Source of the DNA: Pantoea agglomerans | GTDB taxonomy: Bacteria > Pseudomonadota > Gammaproteobacteria > Enterobacterales > Enterobacteriaceae | DNA length: 64,000 bases | Direction of reading: 5' to 3' | NCBI RefSeq assembly: GCF_021397715.1 | Contig: NZ_CP090207.1 | Coordinates: forward strand, 2,108,001 to 2,172,000 | Part shown: one piece after another, positions 55,230-62,917 of the stretch | How the letters are laid out: each line of letters begins with the position of its first letter | Position numbering within the stretch: position 1 is the stretch's first letter | Position numbers and translations under genes: made by a program | The notes under the pieces: model-generated | Told to the model about the DNA's origin: nothing | Seen by the model: the letters and a program-made list of their open reading frames with translations, nothing else | Database searches by the model: none

Positions 55230-55946
55230 TTATGCCGCAGCGTGCGGACTGAGAAAGCGGCCGAGCGCGGCCAGCAGCATATCCAGCACCAGCGCCACCA
55301 GCGCAGTCGCCGCCGCACCCAGGATCAGCGTCGGGAAGTCGTTGAGGTAGATGCCGGGAAAAATCAGTTCGCCGAAGCTGCTGGCACCAATCAGAAACGC
55401 CAGCGGCGCGGTACCCACATTGATGGCGGTGGCAATACGCACGCCCGCGAGGATAACCGGCAGCGCATCAGGCAGTTCGACCTGGCGCAAACGCTGCATT
55501 TTGGTCATACCAATGCCGTTGGCGGCTTCGATCAGGGAAGAGGGAACCGCACTCAGGCCGGAGAAAGTGTTACGTACGATAGGCAGCAGAGAGGCGAGAA
55601 ACAGCGCAATCAGCGCCGGACGGTCGCCGATGCCGATAATCACCATCGCTAATGCCAGCACCGCCAGCGGCGGCAGCGTATTACCGACGTTAAAAATCTG
55701 CATCACATATTCGGCCCAGCGACGGGCGAAAGGGCGACTGAGAATGATGCCGCTGGGAATACCGACCAGCAGAGCAAACAGCATTGACCAGAAGACTAAA
55801 AACAGGTGTTGCTGGCCGAGATAGAGCAGATCAACTTTTCTGGCGACTAACTGGTCCCAGCCAAGGCCCCAGATTAGCGCGCCAATCACCGCGGCCACAG
55901 CCAGCAGTGCCAGACCAGCGCGGCGGGCCAGTGAAGCATTTTGCAT
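55230..55946 (-). CDS. osmY: Osmoprotectant ABC transporter permease OsmY (OsmU system)
   Basis: A 238-residue permease, first gene of the operon and paralogous to OsmW. The conserved loop is [55 protein letters not shown]. It should not be confused with the periplasmic lipid-binding protein also called OsmY. OsmU is induced by osmotic stress in Salmonella. The 390-base region upstream probably holds the osmotically controlled promoter, but I could not place it. Confidence 0.85.
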   Translation of the reverse strand: MQNASLARRAGLALLAVAAVIGALIWGLGWDQLVARKVDLLYLGQQHLFLVFWSMLFALLVGIPSGIILSRPFARRWAEYVMQIFNVGNTLPPLAVLALAMVIIGIGDRPALIALFLASLLPIVRNTFSGLSAVPSSLIEAANGIGMTKMQRLRQVELPDALPVILAGVRIATAINVGTAPLAFLIGASSFGELIFPGIYLNDFPTLILGAAATALVALVLDMLLAALGRFLSPHAAA

Positions 55947-56338
55947 AAGGGACTCTCCCTGATTACGATCTCAATTGTTATACCCATCACTAGCAGCCCG
56001 ACAGAAGCAGCAAAACCCGCCGCCGCTTCCAATACCGAAACTGCGATAAAATGCACATCAAATGACTGTTTATCGACGATTTTTAACTGAACGCTGAAAA
56101 ACAGGCTTTAATGCTATAGCAGCCCTAAGCGAGCCGCGCTAGCTTTAACGCCCTAAAGCAGTCGGTGAAAAACAGGTTAAAATAGTGTTAAGGCCGCGTG
56201 GTGATTGGGCTAACACATCAATGAAAATTTTTCATCGACTTTTGGTGACAACGTCACACATTGCGCCCGTGATGCGCACTGACGGGAAACTGCATTCACT
56301 CAATCTGCGCTAGTGTTGCAGCTTAAAAAAGGATCTCT
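55947..56338. other. Intergenic region between osmY and the DHA2 exporter
   Basis: 392 bases between divergent genes without a supported gene. It contains short direct repeats of GAAAAACAGG(C/T)T (56096-56107 and 56167-56178). Near 56222 an AT-rich stretch includes ATGAAAATTTTTCAT, a 15-base palindrome. Both could be control elements, but nothing firm can be said. Confidence 0.4.
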
Positions 56339-57805
56339 ATGACTGAAAGCGCACAGATTCAGACCGGGCACCGCCACTGGATTTTAATCGCCTGTATGCT
56401 GGCCATGTTTATGGCGGCGATTGAGGTCACCATTGTTGCCACCGCGATGCCGACCATTATTGCTGAACTGGGCGGCTTTTCGCAGTTTGGCTGGGTATTC
56501 TCCATCTATCTGCTGACGCAGGCGGTCAGCGTCCCGCTCTACGGACGACTGGCGGATATCTATGGCCGTAAGCGGATGTTTTTTATCGGCACCACGCTGT
56601 TCCTGATCGGCTCGGTGCTGTGTGGCTTTGCCCATACCATGACCTGGCTGATTCTGTTCCGCGCTTTTCAGGGACTGGGAGCCGGTGCCATCATGCCGCT
56701 CAGCTCAACTATCGTGGCGGACATCTACTCACCGCGTGAGCGCGCCAGCGTGCAGGGCTGGCTCTCCAGCGTCTGGGGCGTGGCCGCCATCGTCGGTCCG
56801 CTGACCGGCGCCTGGCTGGTACAGCACTTTAGCTGGTCGGTGATTTTCTGGGTCAATCTGCCAATAGGGCTGATCAGTATGCTGATGCTGGCTCGCTGGT
56901 TACCGGCGCATCAACAGGAGGCGCAGGCGCAGCCGCTGAACCTGGCGGGCAGTGGCTGGCTGATGCTGTGCGTCAGCGCACTGCTGGTTGCGCTGCTGCA
57001 GGCTGAACAGCTGGGCTACTGGCTGATCCCGTTCCTGCTGTTTTCCCTGTTTGCTGGCTGGCGGCTCAAGCGCCACGAGCAGCAGGCTGACGCACCGTTG
57101 TTCCCACTGATTATCTGGCGCAGCCGGCTGATTATTGCCGGTAACGCCGGCAACCTGATCATCGGGGCCGCCATGATGGGGATCAGCGCTTTTCTGCCGA
57201 CCTGGATTCAGGGTATCGGCGGCGGTTCGCCACTGCAGGCGGGCAGTGCGCTGGCGATGATGTCGATTGGCTGGCCGCTGGCCAGTACCCTGAGCGGCCG
57301 TCTGATGCTGCGCACCTCATACCGTTTCACCGCACAACTGGGCGCGCTGTTGCTGATTACCGGCAGTGGATTACTGCTGCTGTTGCAGCCTGACAGTTCG
57401 TTGTATCAGGCGGGCTTTACCGCGTTTGTCATCGGTACCGGCATGGGCATGACCAGCACCACCTTTCTGGTATCGGTACAGAATCAGGCGGATTACCAGA
57501 TTCGCGGCATCTGTACCGCCTCGATTATGTTCAGCCGGATGATGGGTTCGGCGATTGGCACCGCCATCATGGGCGCGGTGCTGAACCTCAATCTGCAGTG
57601 GCGACTGCCGCAGGCGCAGGACCCGGTGCAGCAGATTATGGCGGATGAGAGTCGGCGTCAGCTGGCCCCGGAGACGCTACAGCAGATGGTGCAGGCGATT
57701 GCGAGCTCACTGCATTGGGTGTTTGTGGTGGCACTGGTGATAGCGCTGTTTGCGCTGGGCGTGGCGTGGATGATGCCGCGTCAGCGGCCGGAACATGCAG
57801 AATAG
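56339..57805 (+). CDS. DHA2-family drug:H+ antiporter
   Basis: A 488-residue MFS protein of the 14-helix DHA2 group (EmrB/QacA-like). Motif A is GRLADIYGRKRMF. The antiporter motif C appears as GVAAIVGPLTGAWLVQHFSWSVIFWVNLPIG, and IEVTIVATAMPTI in helix 1 is diagnostic of the family. No adjacent membrane-fusion (EmrA-like) gene is present, so it probably exports into the periplasm. The substrate is unknown. The ATG follows AAAGGA. Confidence 0.87.
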   Translation: MTESAQIQTGHRHWILIACMLAMFMAAIEVTIVATAMPTIIAELGGFSQFGWVFSIYLLTQAVSVPLYGRLADIYGRKRMFFIGTTLFLIGSVLCGFAHTMTWLILFRAFQGLGAGAIMPLSSTIVADIYSPRERASVQGWLSSVWGVAAIVGPLTGAWLVQHFSWSVIFWVNLPIGLISMLMLARWLPAHQQEAQAQPLNLAGSGWLMLCVSALLVALLQAEQLGYWLIPFLLFSLFAGWRLKRHEQQADAPLFPLIIWRSRLIIAGNAGNLIIGAAMMGISAFLPTWIQGIGGGSPLQAGSALAMMSIGWPLASTLSGRLMLRTSYRFTAQLGALLLITGSGLLLLLQPDSSLYQAGFTAFVIGTGMGMTSTTFLVSVQNQADYQIRGICTASIMFSRMMGSAIGTAIMGAVLNLNLQWRLPQAQDPVQQIMADESRRQLAPETLQQMVQAIASSLHWVFVVALVIALFALGVAWMMPRQRPEHAE

Positions 57806-57810
57806 CGGAG

Positions 57811-57833
57811 CAGGGCGACAGGTCGTCGCCCTG
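57811..57833. terminator. Hairpin between DHA2 exporter and ynfD
   Basis: CAGGGCGAC (57811-57819) pairs with GTCGCCCTG (57825-57833) over an AGGTC loop between the two convergent stop codons. On the plus strand GCAATTT follows, so the U tract is short. Confidence 0.6.
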
Positions 57834-57838
57834 GCAAT

Positions 57839-58135
57839 TTACTGTGCGGGCGCGTCCTGTGAACTGCCGGCACTGTCTGGCACGCTGGCGTCATCGTCAC
57901 GCCCCATGCGCTTGTAAACAATCTTTTGTGTGTCGTTCTCACAATGTCCCACCACCTGACCGCCAGCCTGATCAACCTGATCGTTGGCGACGATGTCGAG
58001 ACTAAAACCCGATTCGGGCACACCGTTCTGAATAATTTTCTGGCTGATCTCGGTTTTTACCGATTCACAGGATGCCTGTGCCAGTACCGGCAGCGCAAAC
58101 AACGTCGCGGTTAACAAAACCCTCTGTAGCTTCAT
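57839..58135 (-). CDS. ynfD: DUF1161 periplasmic protein YnfD
   Basis: A 98-residue secreted protein with a signal peptide (ending LAQAS). The DUF1161 core (CESVKTEISQKIIQNGVPESGFSLDIVANDQVDQAGGQVVGHCENDTQKIVYKR) has two cysteines likely to be disulfide-bonded. It matches E. coli YnfD. Function is unknown. ATG at 58135 has AGGAA upstream; a GTG one codon earlier is possible. Confidence 0.9.
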   Translation of the reverse strand: MKLQRVLLTATLFALPVLAQASCESVKTEISQKIIQNGVPESGFSLDIVANDQVDQAGGQVVGHCENDTQKIVYKRMGRDDDASVPDSAGSSQDAPAQ

Positions 58136-58180
58136 CACGTATTCCTTATGTTAGTTGTCCGTCATTACTATAGCTGAAAA

Positions 58181-58504
58181 TCAGGGTGCAATCGGTCGGC
58201 CGGAGCGGCGATCCAGACAACGCAGGGTATTCGGCTCCCAGTAGGCGTTGAGATTCAGGCTCTGCTCACACTTATCGCGGGTATCAAAAGCACGATCGGT
58301 CTTATCAAATTCCTTCTCAACGCGGCTGTTCACTTTGTTACGCAGCATCCGCGTGTCATTCCACTGCTCTTTATCCTGACGCGCCGCTTCATTACTGGCG
58401 GCGCTGCTGCCATCTTCAATGATCAGGCGATTGGTGGTAGCGCTGGCATTGAATGCTGCCGCTGACAGCAGGCTCACCAACAGGACCGGGATAAATTTTT
58501 TCAT
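58181..58504 (-). CDS. ynfB: DUF1283 periplasmic protein YnfB
   Basis: A 107-residue secreted protein with a signal peptide (1-22). The conserved core [58 protein letters not shown] is nearly identical to E. coli YnfB (DUF1283), including its two cysteines. Function is unknown. It is 45 bases upstream of ynfD in the same direction and may be co-transcribed with it. speG and ynfC, found near here in E. coli, are absent. Confidence 0.92.
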   Translation of the reverse strand: MKKFIPVLLVSLLSAAAFNASATTNRLIIEDGSSAASNEAARQDKEQWNDTRMLRNKVNSRVEKEFDKTDRAFDTRDKCEQSLNLNAYWEPNTLRCLDRRSGRPIAP

Positions 58505-58634
58505 TGCGCTTTCCTTCAGTTAACGCAGACATCACCAATGGGAACGGCTGTTGCCGCGGGTAGCGTTAGTATATCATCGCCGTTTCTTTGCTCACCAGCC
58601 GTGAGTGGTTTGTTTACGTTTATGAGAGGTCGGG

Positions 58635-58964
58635 GTGCTGATTAAAACCGCCGTGCTGTTTTTTATCACCGCGCTGGCGGAAATCATCGGCTGCTTCCTG
58701 CCGTGGCTGTGGCTGAAAAAGGGCGGCTCCGTCTGGCTGCTGCTGCCCGCCGCCGCCAGCCTGGCGCTGTTTGTCTGGCTGTTGACGCTGCATCCCGCGG
58801 CCAGCGGACGGGTGTATGCCGCCTATGGCGGGGTTTACGTGCTGACTGCACTGCTGTGGTTACGGGTGGTCGATGGCGTGAAACTCAGCGCCTGGGACTG
58901 GAGCGGGGCGATCGTCGCCTTTATCGGTATGCTGATTATCGTGCTGGGCTGGGGACGCGGATAG
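58635..58964 (+). CDS. ynfA: YnfA, UPF0060 small multidrug-type membrane protein
   Basis: A 109-residue protein with four membrane helices, the UPF0060/YnfA family. YnfA is related to small multidrug resistance pumps and confers efflux in Shigella. [23 protein letters not shown] and [21 protein letters not shown] are family signatures, including the conserved helix-1 Glu. The start is GTG at 58635 with GAGAGG 5 bases upstream. Confidence 0.93.
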   Translation: MLIKTAVLFFITALAEIIGCFLPWLWLKKGGSVWLLLPAAASLALFVWLLTLHPAASGRVYAAYGGVYVLTALLWLRVVDGVKLSAWDWSGAIVAFIGMLIIVLGWGRG

Positions 58965-58987
58965 GGCCAGCCGGTGCGGCTGGCCCT
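58963..58987. terminator. Hairpin between ynfA and ydfG
   Basis: AGGGCCAGCC (58963-58972) pairs with GGCTGGCCCT (58978-58987) over a GGTGC loop, starting within the ynfA stop codon and ending 5 bases before the ydfG stop. It has no U tract, so termination may need Rho. Confidence 0.5.
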
Positions 58988-58992
58988 GAGGG

Positions 58993-59739
58993 TTACGGCT
59001 TGTGCACCTTGAGACCGGCCAGCGTCTGGCTGACGGGCATCATCTCAAGGGTATTGATGTTGACATGCTTAGGCAGCGTGGCGACCCAGTAGACCGCTTC
59101 GGTGACATCTTCCGGCGTTAAAGCGGTGGCGCCTTCATAGACCTGGCCCGCTTTATCATCGTCGCCCTTGAAGCGCACGTTAGAGAACTCGGTGCCGCCG
59201 ACCAGTCCCGGCTCGATGTCGGTGACGCGCAGCGCCGTGCCGTGCAGATCGGTACGCAGATTCAGGCTGAACTGACGCACAAAGGCTTTGGTCGCGCCAT
59301 AGACGTTGCCACCGGCATAAGGCCAGCTACCGGCGATTGAACCGATATTGATCACATGGCCGACGTTACGCTCCACCATCTGCGGTAGCAGGGCGCGCGT
59401 CATATAGACCAGCCCTTTGGTGTTGGTGTCGATCATGTTTTCCCAGTCTTCGACGTTGGCGCGGTGCGCGGGCTCAATCCCCAGCGCCAGACCGGCGTTA
59501 TTCACCAGCACGTCGATGTCACGCCAGTCGGCAGGCAGCTGATTCACCGCCTCTTCAATTGCCGCGCGGTTCCGCACATCAAGCTGCACGGTATAAAGAT
59601 GCTCGCCCAGCTCATCTTTCAGCGCTTTCAGCCGCTCGGCACGCCGTCCGCTGGCAATCACTTTGTGACCCTTTGCGATAAAGCGACGGGTGATGCTTTC
59701 ACCAAAACCGGCGGTCGCGCCGGTGACAAAAATAATCAT
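58993..59739 (-). CDS. ydfG: NADP-dependent 3-hydroxy acid dehydrogenase YdfG
   Basis: A 248-residue short-chain dehydrogenase matching E. coli YdfG, which oxidises L-allo-threonine and 3-hydroxy acids and reduces malonic semialdehyde. The cofactor loop is VTGATAGFGE (5-14), the structural motif is NNAG (80-83), and the catalytic residues are Ser134, Tyr147 and Lys151. ATG at 59739 gives exactly the E. coli length; the longer frame to 59793 is not supported. Confidence 0.95.
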   Translation of the reverse strand: MIIFVTGATAGFGESITRRFIAKGHKVIASGRRAERLKALKDELGEHLYTVQLDVRNRAAIEEAVNQLPADWRDIDVLVNNAGLALGIEPAHRANVEDWENMIDTNTKGLVYMTRALLPQMVERNVGHVINIGSIAGSWPYAGGNVYGATKAFVRQFSLNLRTDLHGTALRVTDIEPGLVGGTEFSNVRFKGDDDKAGQVYEGATALTPEDVTEAVYWVATLPKHVNINTLEMMPVSQTLAGLKVHKP

Positions 59740-60149
59740 CTCACTGTTCCTTATGCCATTTTCAGAGTCGATGGCTTCACCATAGCATTTCATTTCCGCT
59801 TGCGCCCGCCGAAAAACCGATCGGGTTGTAAAGGCATTTTACCGGCCCGCCAGCTGCGCTGTTTTGGGGCGCACTGCACACAAACGGGGCAGCGCAGGCG
59901 CGCATTCAGCCGCTTAAACCCGCCCGATTCGTGACGAGCTTGCCAGGCAACCGATTGCGATTGCAAAGCAATCGGTTGCGGGGCCCTGTTGCCCTGCATC
60001 AGTTGCGCAACAAGCGCAATTTTATTTAACTCTTTGATAATAAAGTTAAAAGTGGTGATTGCGATCTGGCACGGCAGTTGCAACAGAGTATTAAGGCAAT
60101 CATCTGCATAATGAAAAGAAGGCCGCAGTGCTTTCAGAAAGGAAAAGTC
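59740..60149. other. Intergenic region upstream of guaD
   Basis: 410 bases between divergent ydfG and guaD. The stretch 59940-60100 is crowded with GCAA/TTGC words: the two PurR-like palindromes, GTTGCGCAAC at 60002-60011 and a small stem TTGCGC-AACAA-GCGCAA (60003-60019) followed by TTTTATTT. A 97-codon minus-strand frame (59790-60083) covers this region but shows no start signal and is not called. The guaD promoter probably lies between 60020 and 60110. Confidence 0.5.
59945..59981. promoter_or_regulatory. Two PurR-like palindromes before guaD-xdhAB
   Basis: GCAACCGATTGC (59947-59958) and GCAATCGGTTGC (59968-59979) are each of the form GCAAnCGnTTGC, and they are reverse complements of each other. 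With flanks, each fits the PurR consensus ANGCAANCGNTTNCNT at all but the last position. Their centres are 21 bases apart, two helical turns. They could bind PurR or another LacI-type regulator, or fold as one 12-bp hairpin. Confidence 0.55.
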
Positions 60150-61478
60150 ATGTCACCAGCGACAGATACGGCGATACGCGCCAGTTTTTTTGACTTCACC
60201 TCGGTGGTGGACCAGCCCGACGGGCTGCTCTCTGCCGCGCGCTATCTGGAGGATGGCGTGCTGCGGCTGCGCGACGGACGCGTGGTGGGGTTAGCGCCGT
60301 GGGAGGCGTGCAGTGCCGCACTGGCGGGTCAGCCGGTCATTGACCTGCGCGGCAAGCTGATCGTACCGGGCTTCGTCGATACCCACATTCACTATCCGCA
60401 GACCGAAATGATCGGCGCGTTCGGCGAACAGCTGCTGGAGTGGCTCAACCACTATACGTTTCCGGTAGAGGCGCAGTATCACTGTCCGGACCACGCGGCC
60501 CGGATGTCGGCCTTTTTCCTGCATCAGCTGCTGTCGAATGGCACCACCAGCGCGCTGGTGTTTGGCACCGTGCATCCCCAGTCGGTTGAGGCGCTGTTCA
60601 GCGCGGCGGAAGCGCTGAACATGCGGCTGATTGCCGGCAAAGTGATGATGGATCGTAACGCGCCTGACAATCTGACCGAAACTCCGGAACAGAGTTATCA
60701 GCAGACCCGCGCGCTGATTGAGCGCTGGCACCAGCGCGGACGACTGAGCTACGCGCTGACGCCACGTTTCGCCCCGACCTCCTCGCCACAGCTGCTGGAA
60801 AAAGTGCAGCAACTGCGGCAGGAGTTCCCGGATACCTGGCTGCATACTCATCTGAGCGAAAATCCGCAGGAGGTCGCCTGGGTGAAGCAGCTGTTCCCGG
60901 AGCGCGCCGGCTACCTTGATGTCTACCATCACTATCAGCTCACCGGGCGTCGCAGCGTGTTTGCTCACTGCGTCCATCTCGACGACGGCGAATGGCAATG
61001 CCTGCACGACACTGATTCCACCATCGCTTTCTGCCCGACCTCAAACCTGTTTCTTGGCAGCGGGCTGTTTAACCTTAAACGCAGCTGGCAGCAGGGCGTT
61101 AAAGTCGGTATTGGCACCGATGTGGGCGCCGGCACCACCTTCAGCATGCTGCAAACGCTGGGCGAAGCCTACAAAGTGGGCCAGCTACAGCAGTATAAGC
61201 TGAGCGCCGCCGAAGCCTTTTATCACGCCACGCTGGGCGGCGCGCGGGCGCTGGATCTCGATCACGCCATTGGCAATTTCAATCCGGGTAAAGAGGCGGA
61301 TTTTGTGGTGCTCGATCCGGCCGTTTCCGCCTTACAGACTTTGCGTATCGGCAACAGCAAAGATATCTGGGAAAAACTGTTTGTTCTGATGACGCTCGGC
61401 GATGACCGCAATATCGCCCAGACCTGGGTCAACGGGCGTCCGGTATGGCAGCGCGACGCGGGAGAGCAAGCGGCATGA
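60150..61478 (+). CDS. guaD: Guanine deaminase GuaD
   Basis: GuaD hydrolyses guanine to xanthine and ammonia. The 442-residue amidohydrolase carries the metal site His79-x-His81 in PGFVDTHIHYPQTEMIGAFGEQLLEWLNHYTFP, later histidines in WLHTHLSENPQE and SVFAHCVHL, and the catalytic Asp in GIGTDVGAGTTFSM. ATG at 60150 has AAAGGA upstream; the longer frame from 60078 is rejected. Its stop overlaps the xdhA start by 4 bases (ATGA), so product xanthine passes to the co-encoded xanthine dehydrogenase. Confidence 0.94.
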   Translation: MSPATDTAIRASFFDFTSVVDQPDGLLSAARYLEDGVLRLRDGRVVGLAPWEACSAALAGQPVIDLRGKLIVPGFVDTHIHYPQTEMIGAFGEQLLEWLNHYTFPVEAQYHCPDHAARMSAFFLHQLLSNGTTSALVFGTVHPQSVEALFSAAEALNMRLIAGKVMMDRNAPDNLTETPEQSYQQTRALIERWHQRGRLSYALTPRFAPTSSPQLLEKVQQLRQEFPDTWLHTHLSENPQEVAWVKQLFPERAGYLDVYHHYQLTGRRSVFAHCVHLDDGEWQCLHDTDSTIAFCPTSNLFLGSGLFNLKRSWQQGVKVGIGTDVGAGTTFSMLQTLGEAYKVGQLQQYKLSAAEAFYHATLGGARALDLDHAIGNFNPGKEADFVVLDPAVSALQTLRIGNSKDIWEKLFVLMTLGDDRNIAQTWVNGRPVWQRDAGEQAA

Positions 61479-62917
61479 TCCAGTTCCTGTTAAATAATCA
61501 ATTAGTCACCGAAGAGGCGTTAGATCCTAATCTGACGATACTTAACTATCTGCGCGGTCATCTGCGCCGCACCGGTACCAAAGAGGGCTGCGCCTCAGGT
61601 GACTGCGGTGCCTGTAGCGTCACGCTCGGTAAAGCGGTCAATGGCGCGATGCAGTATGAAACGGTCAATAGCTGTCTGACGCTGGTCTCCACGCTACAGG
61701 GCAAGCAGCTGATCACCGTCGAGGATCTGCGTCACGGCGGTGCTCTGCATCCGGCGCAGCAGGCGATGGTGGATTGCCACGGCTCGCAATGCGGCTTCTG
61801 CACGCCCGGCTTTGTGATGTCGCTGTTCAGTCTGCAAAAATCGGTCAGCGGCTGGGATCGCCATCAGGCGGAGAGTGCGCTGGCGGGCAATCTCTGTCGC
61901 TGTACCGGTTACCGGCCAATCATGGCGGCCGCGCAGCAGCTCTGTTCACAGCCGGTCAGCGACCCGTTCGATCACCATGCGGCCAGCGTGGCGCAACGGC
62001 TGACGGCACTGGCGAATCAGGAGATGCAGCAGCTCAGCGGCGACGGGCGGCACTGTTATCTGCCTAAAACCCCGGCCCAGCTGGCGCAGATCTATCTGGA
62101 ACATCCTGAGGCGCGGCTGATTGCCGGTGGCACCGATCTGAGCCTCACCATCACCCAGCAGCATCAGCGCATACCGGTGCTGATCGCGCTGGAGCAGGTT
62201 GCGGCGCTGAAAGTGTGCAGTGAATTTGACGATCACTATCTGCTCGGTGCCAGCGCCTCTCTGCAGCAGGTTGCCGAATTTCTGACCGACCGGATTCCGG
62301 GCATCAGCGAAATGCTGCAACGTTTCGCGTCGTTACAGATCCGGCTGCAGGGTACGCTGGGCGGCAATATCGCCAACGCCTCGCCGATTGGTGATGCCTC
62401 ACCGATGCTGCTGGCGCTGAACGCCACTCTGCTGCTGCAGCAGGGCGAGCAGCAACGGCTGCTGCCGCTGGACCAGTTTTTCACCGGTTACCGGCAGACC
62501 AGACTGTTGCCGGGCGAGTTTATCCGGGCGATACGTATCGATAAAGTGACGGTGTCACCTGACTTTGTGGCCTGGAAAGTCTCTAAGCGGCTGGATGATG
62601 ATATTTCAGCGGTGTTTGCGGCCTTTAACCTGGAGATTGAGCAGGGTCAGGTACGCGCGGCGCGCATCGCTTTTGGCGGCATGGCCGCGACGCCGAAACG
62701 GGCAACGCACTGCGAACAGGCCCTGCTGGATCAACCCTTTAACGCCGTGACGGTGTCACGCGCGGCCGCCGCGCTGGCGGAAGATTTCCAGCCGCTCTCC
62801 GATTTCCGCGCCAGCGCTGACTACCGCCTGCAGGTGGCGCGTAATCTGTTACGGCGCTACTACCATCGCTACAACGGCGAATTAACCTGTATCGAGGTGG
62901 CCCGCTATGTCTCATAA
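61475..62917 (+). CDS. xdhA: Xanthine dehydrogenase small subunit XdhA
   Basis: XdhA of the two-subunit type (480 residues) combines the iron-sulfur and FAD domains. Cluster ligands are Cys39, Cys44, Cys47 and Cys67 for one [2Fe-2S] and Cys106, Cys109, Cys141 and Cys143 for the other (CHGSQCGFC and LCRCTGYRPI). The FAD segment is ARLIAGGTDLSLTITQ and LGGNIANASPIGDASPMLLALNA. With XdhB it oxidises hypoxanthine and xanthine to urate. It overlaps guaD by 4 bases and xdhB by 11. Confidence 0.94.
   Translation: MIQFLLNNQLVTEEALDPNLTILNYLRGHLRRTGTKEGCASGDCGACSVTLGKAVNGAMQYETVNSCLTLVSTLQGKQLITVEDLRHGGALHPAQQAMVDCHGSQCGFCTPGFVMSLFSLQKSVSGWDRHQAESALAGNLCRCTGYRPIMAAAQQLCSQPVSDPFDHHAASVAQRLTALANQEMQQLSGDGRHCYLPKTPAQLAQIYLEHPEARLIAGGTDLSLTITQQHQRIPVLIALEQVAALKVCSEFDDHYLLGASASLQQVAEFLTDRIPGISEMLQRFASLQIRLQGTLGGNIANASPIGDASPMLLALNATLLLQQGEQQRLLPLDQFFTGYRQTRLLPGEFIRAIRIDKVTVSPDFVAWKVSKRLDDDISAVFAAFNLEIEQGQVRAARIAFGGMAATPKRATHCEQALLDQPFNAVTVSRAAAALAEDFQPLSDFRASADYRLQVARNLLRRYYHRYNGELTCIEVARYVS

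Noticed and set aside
59790..60083. 97-codon minus-strand frame with RCPVCVQC
   Set aside because: The Cys motif is suggestive, but there is no ribosome site and the frame runs through the PurR-like palindromes. The evidence is too weak to call a gene.
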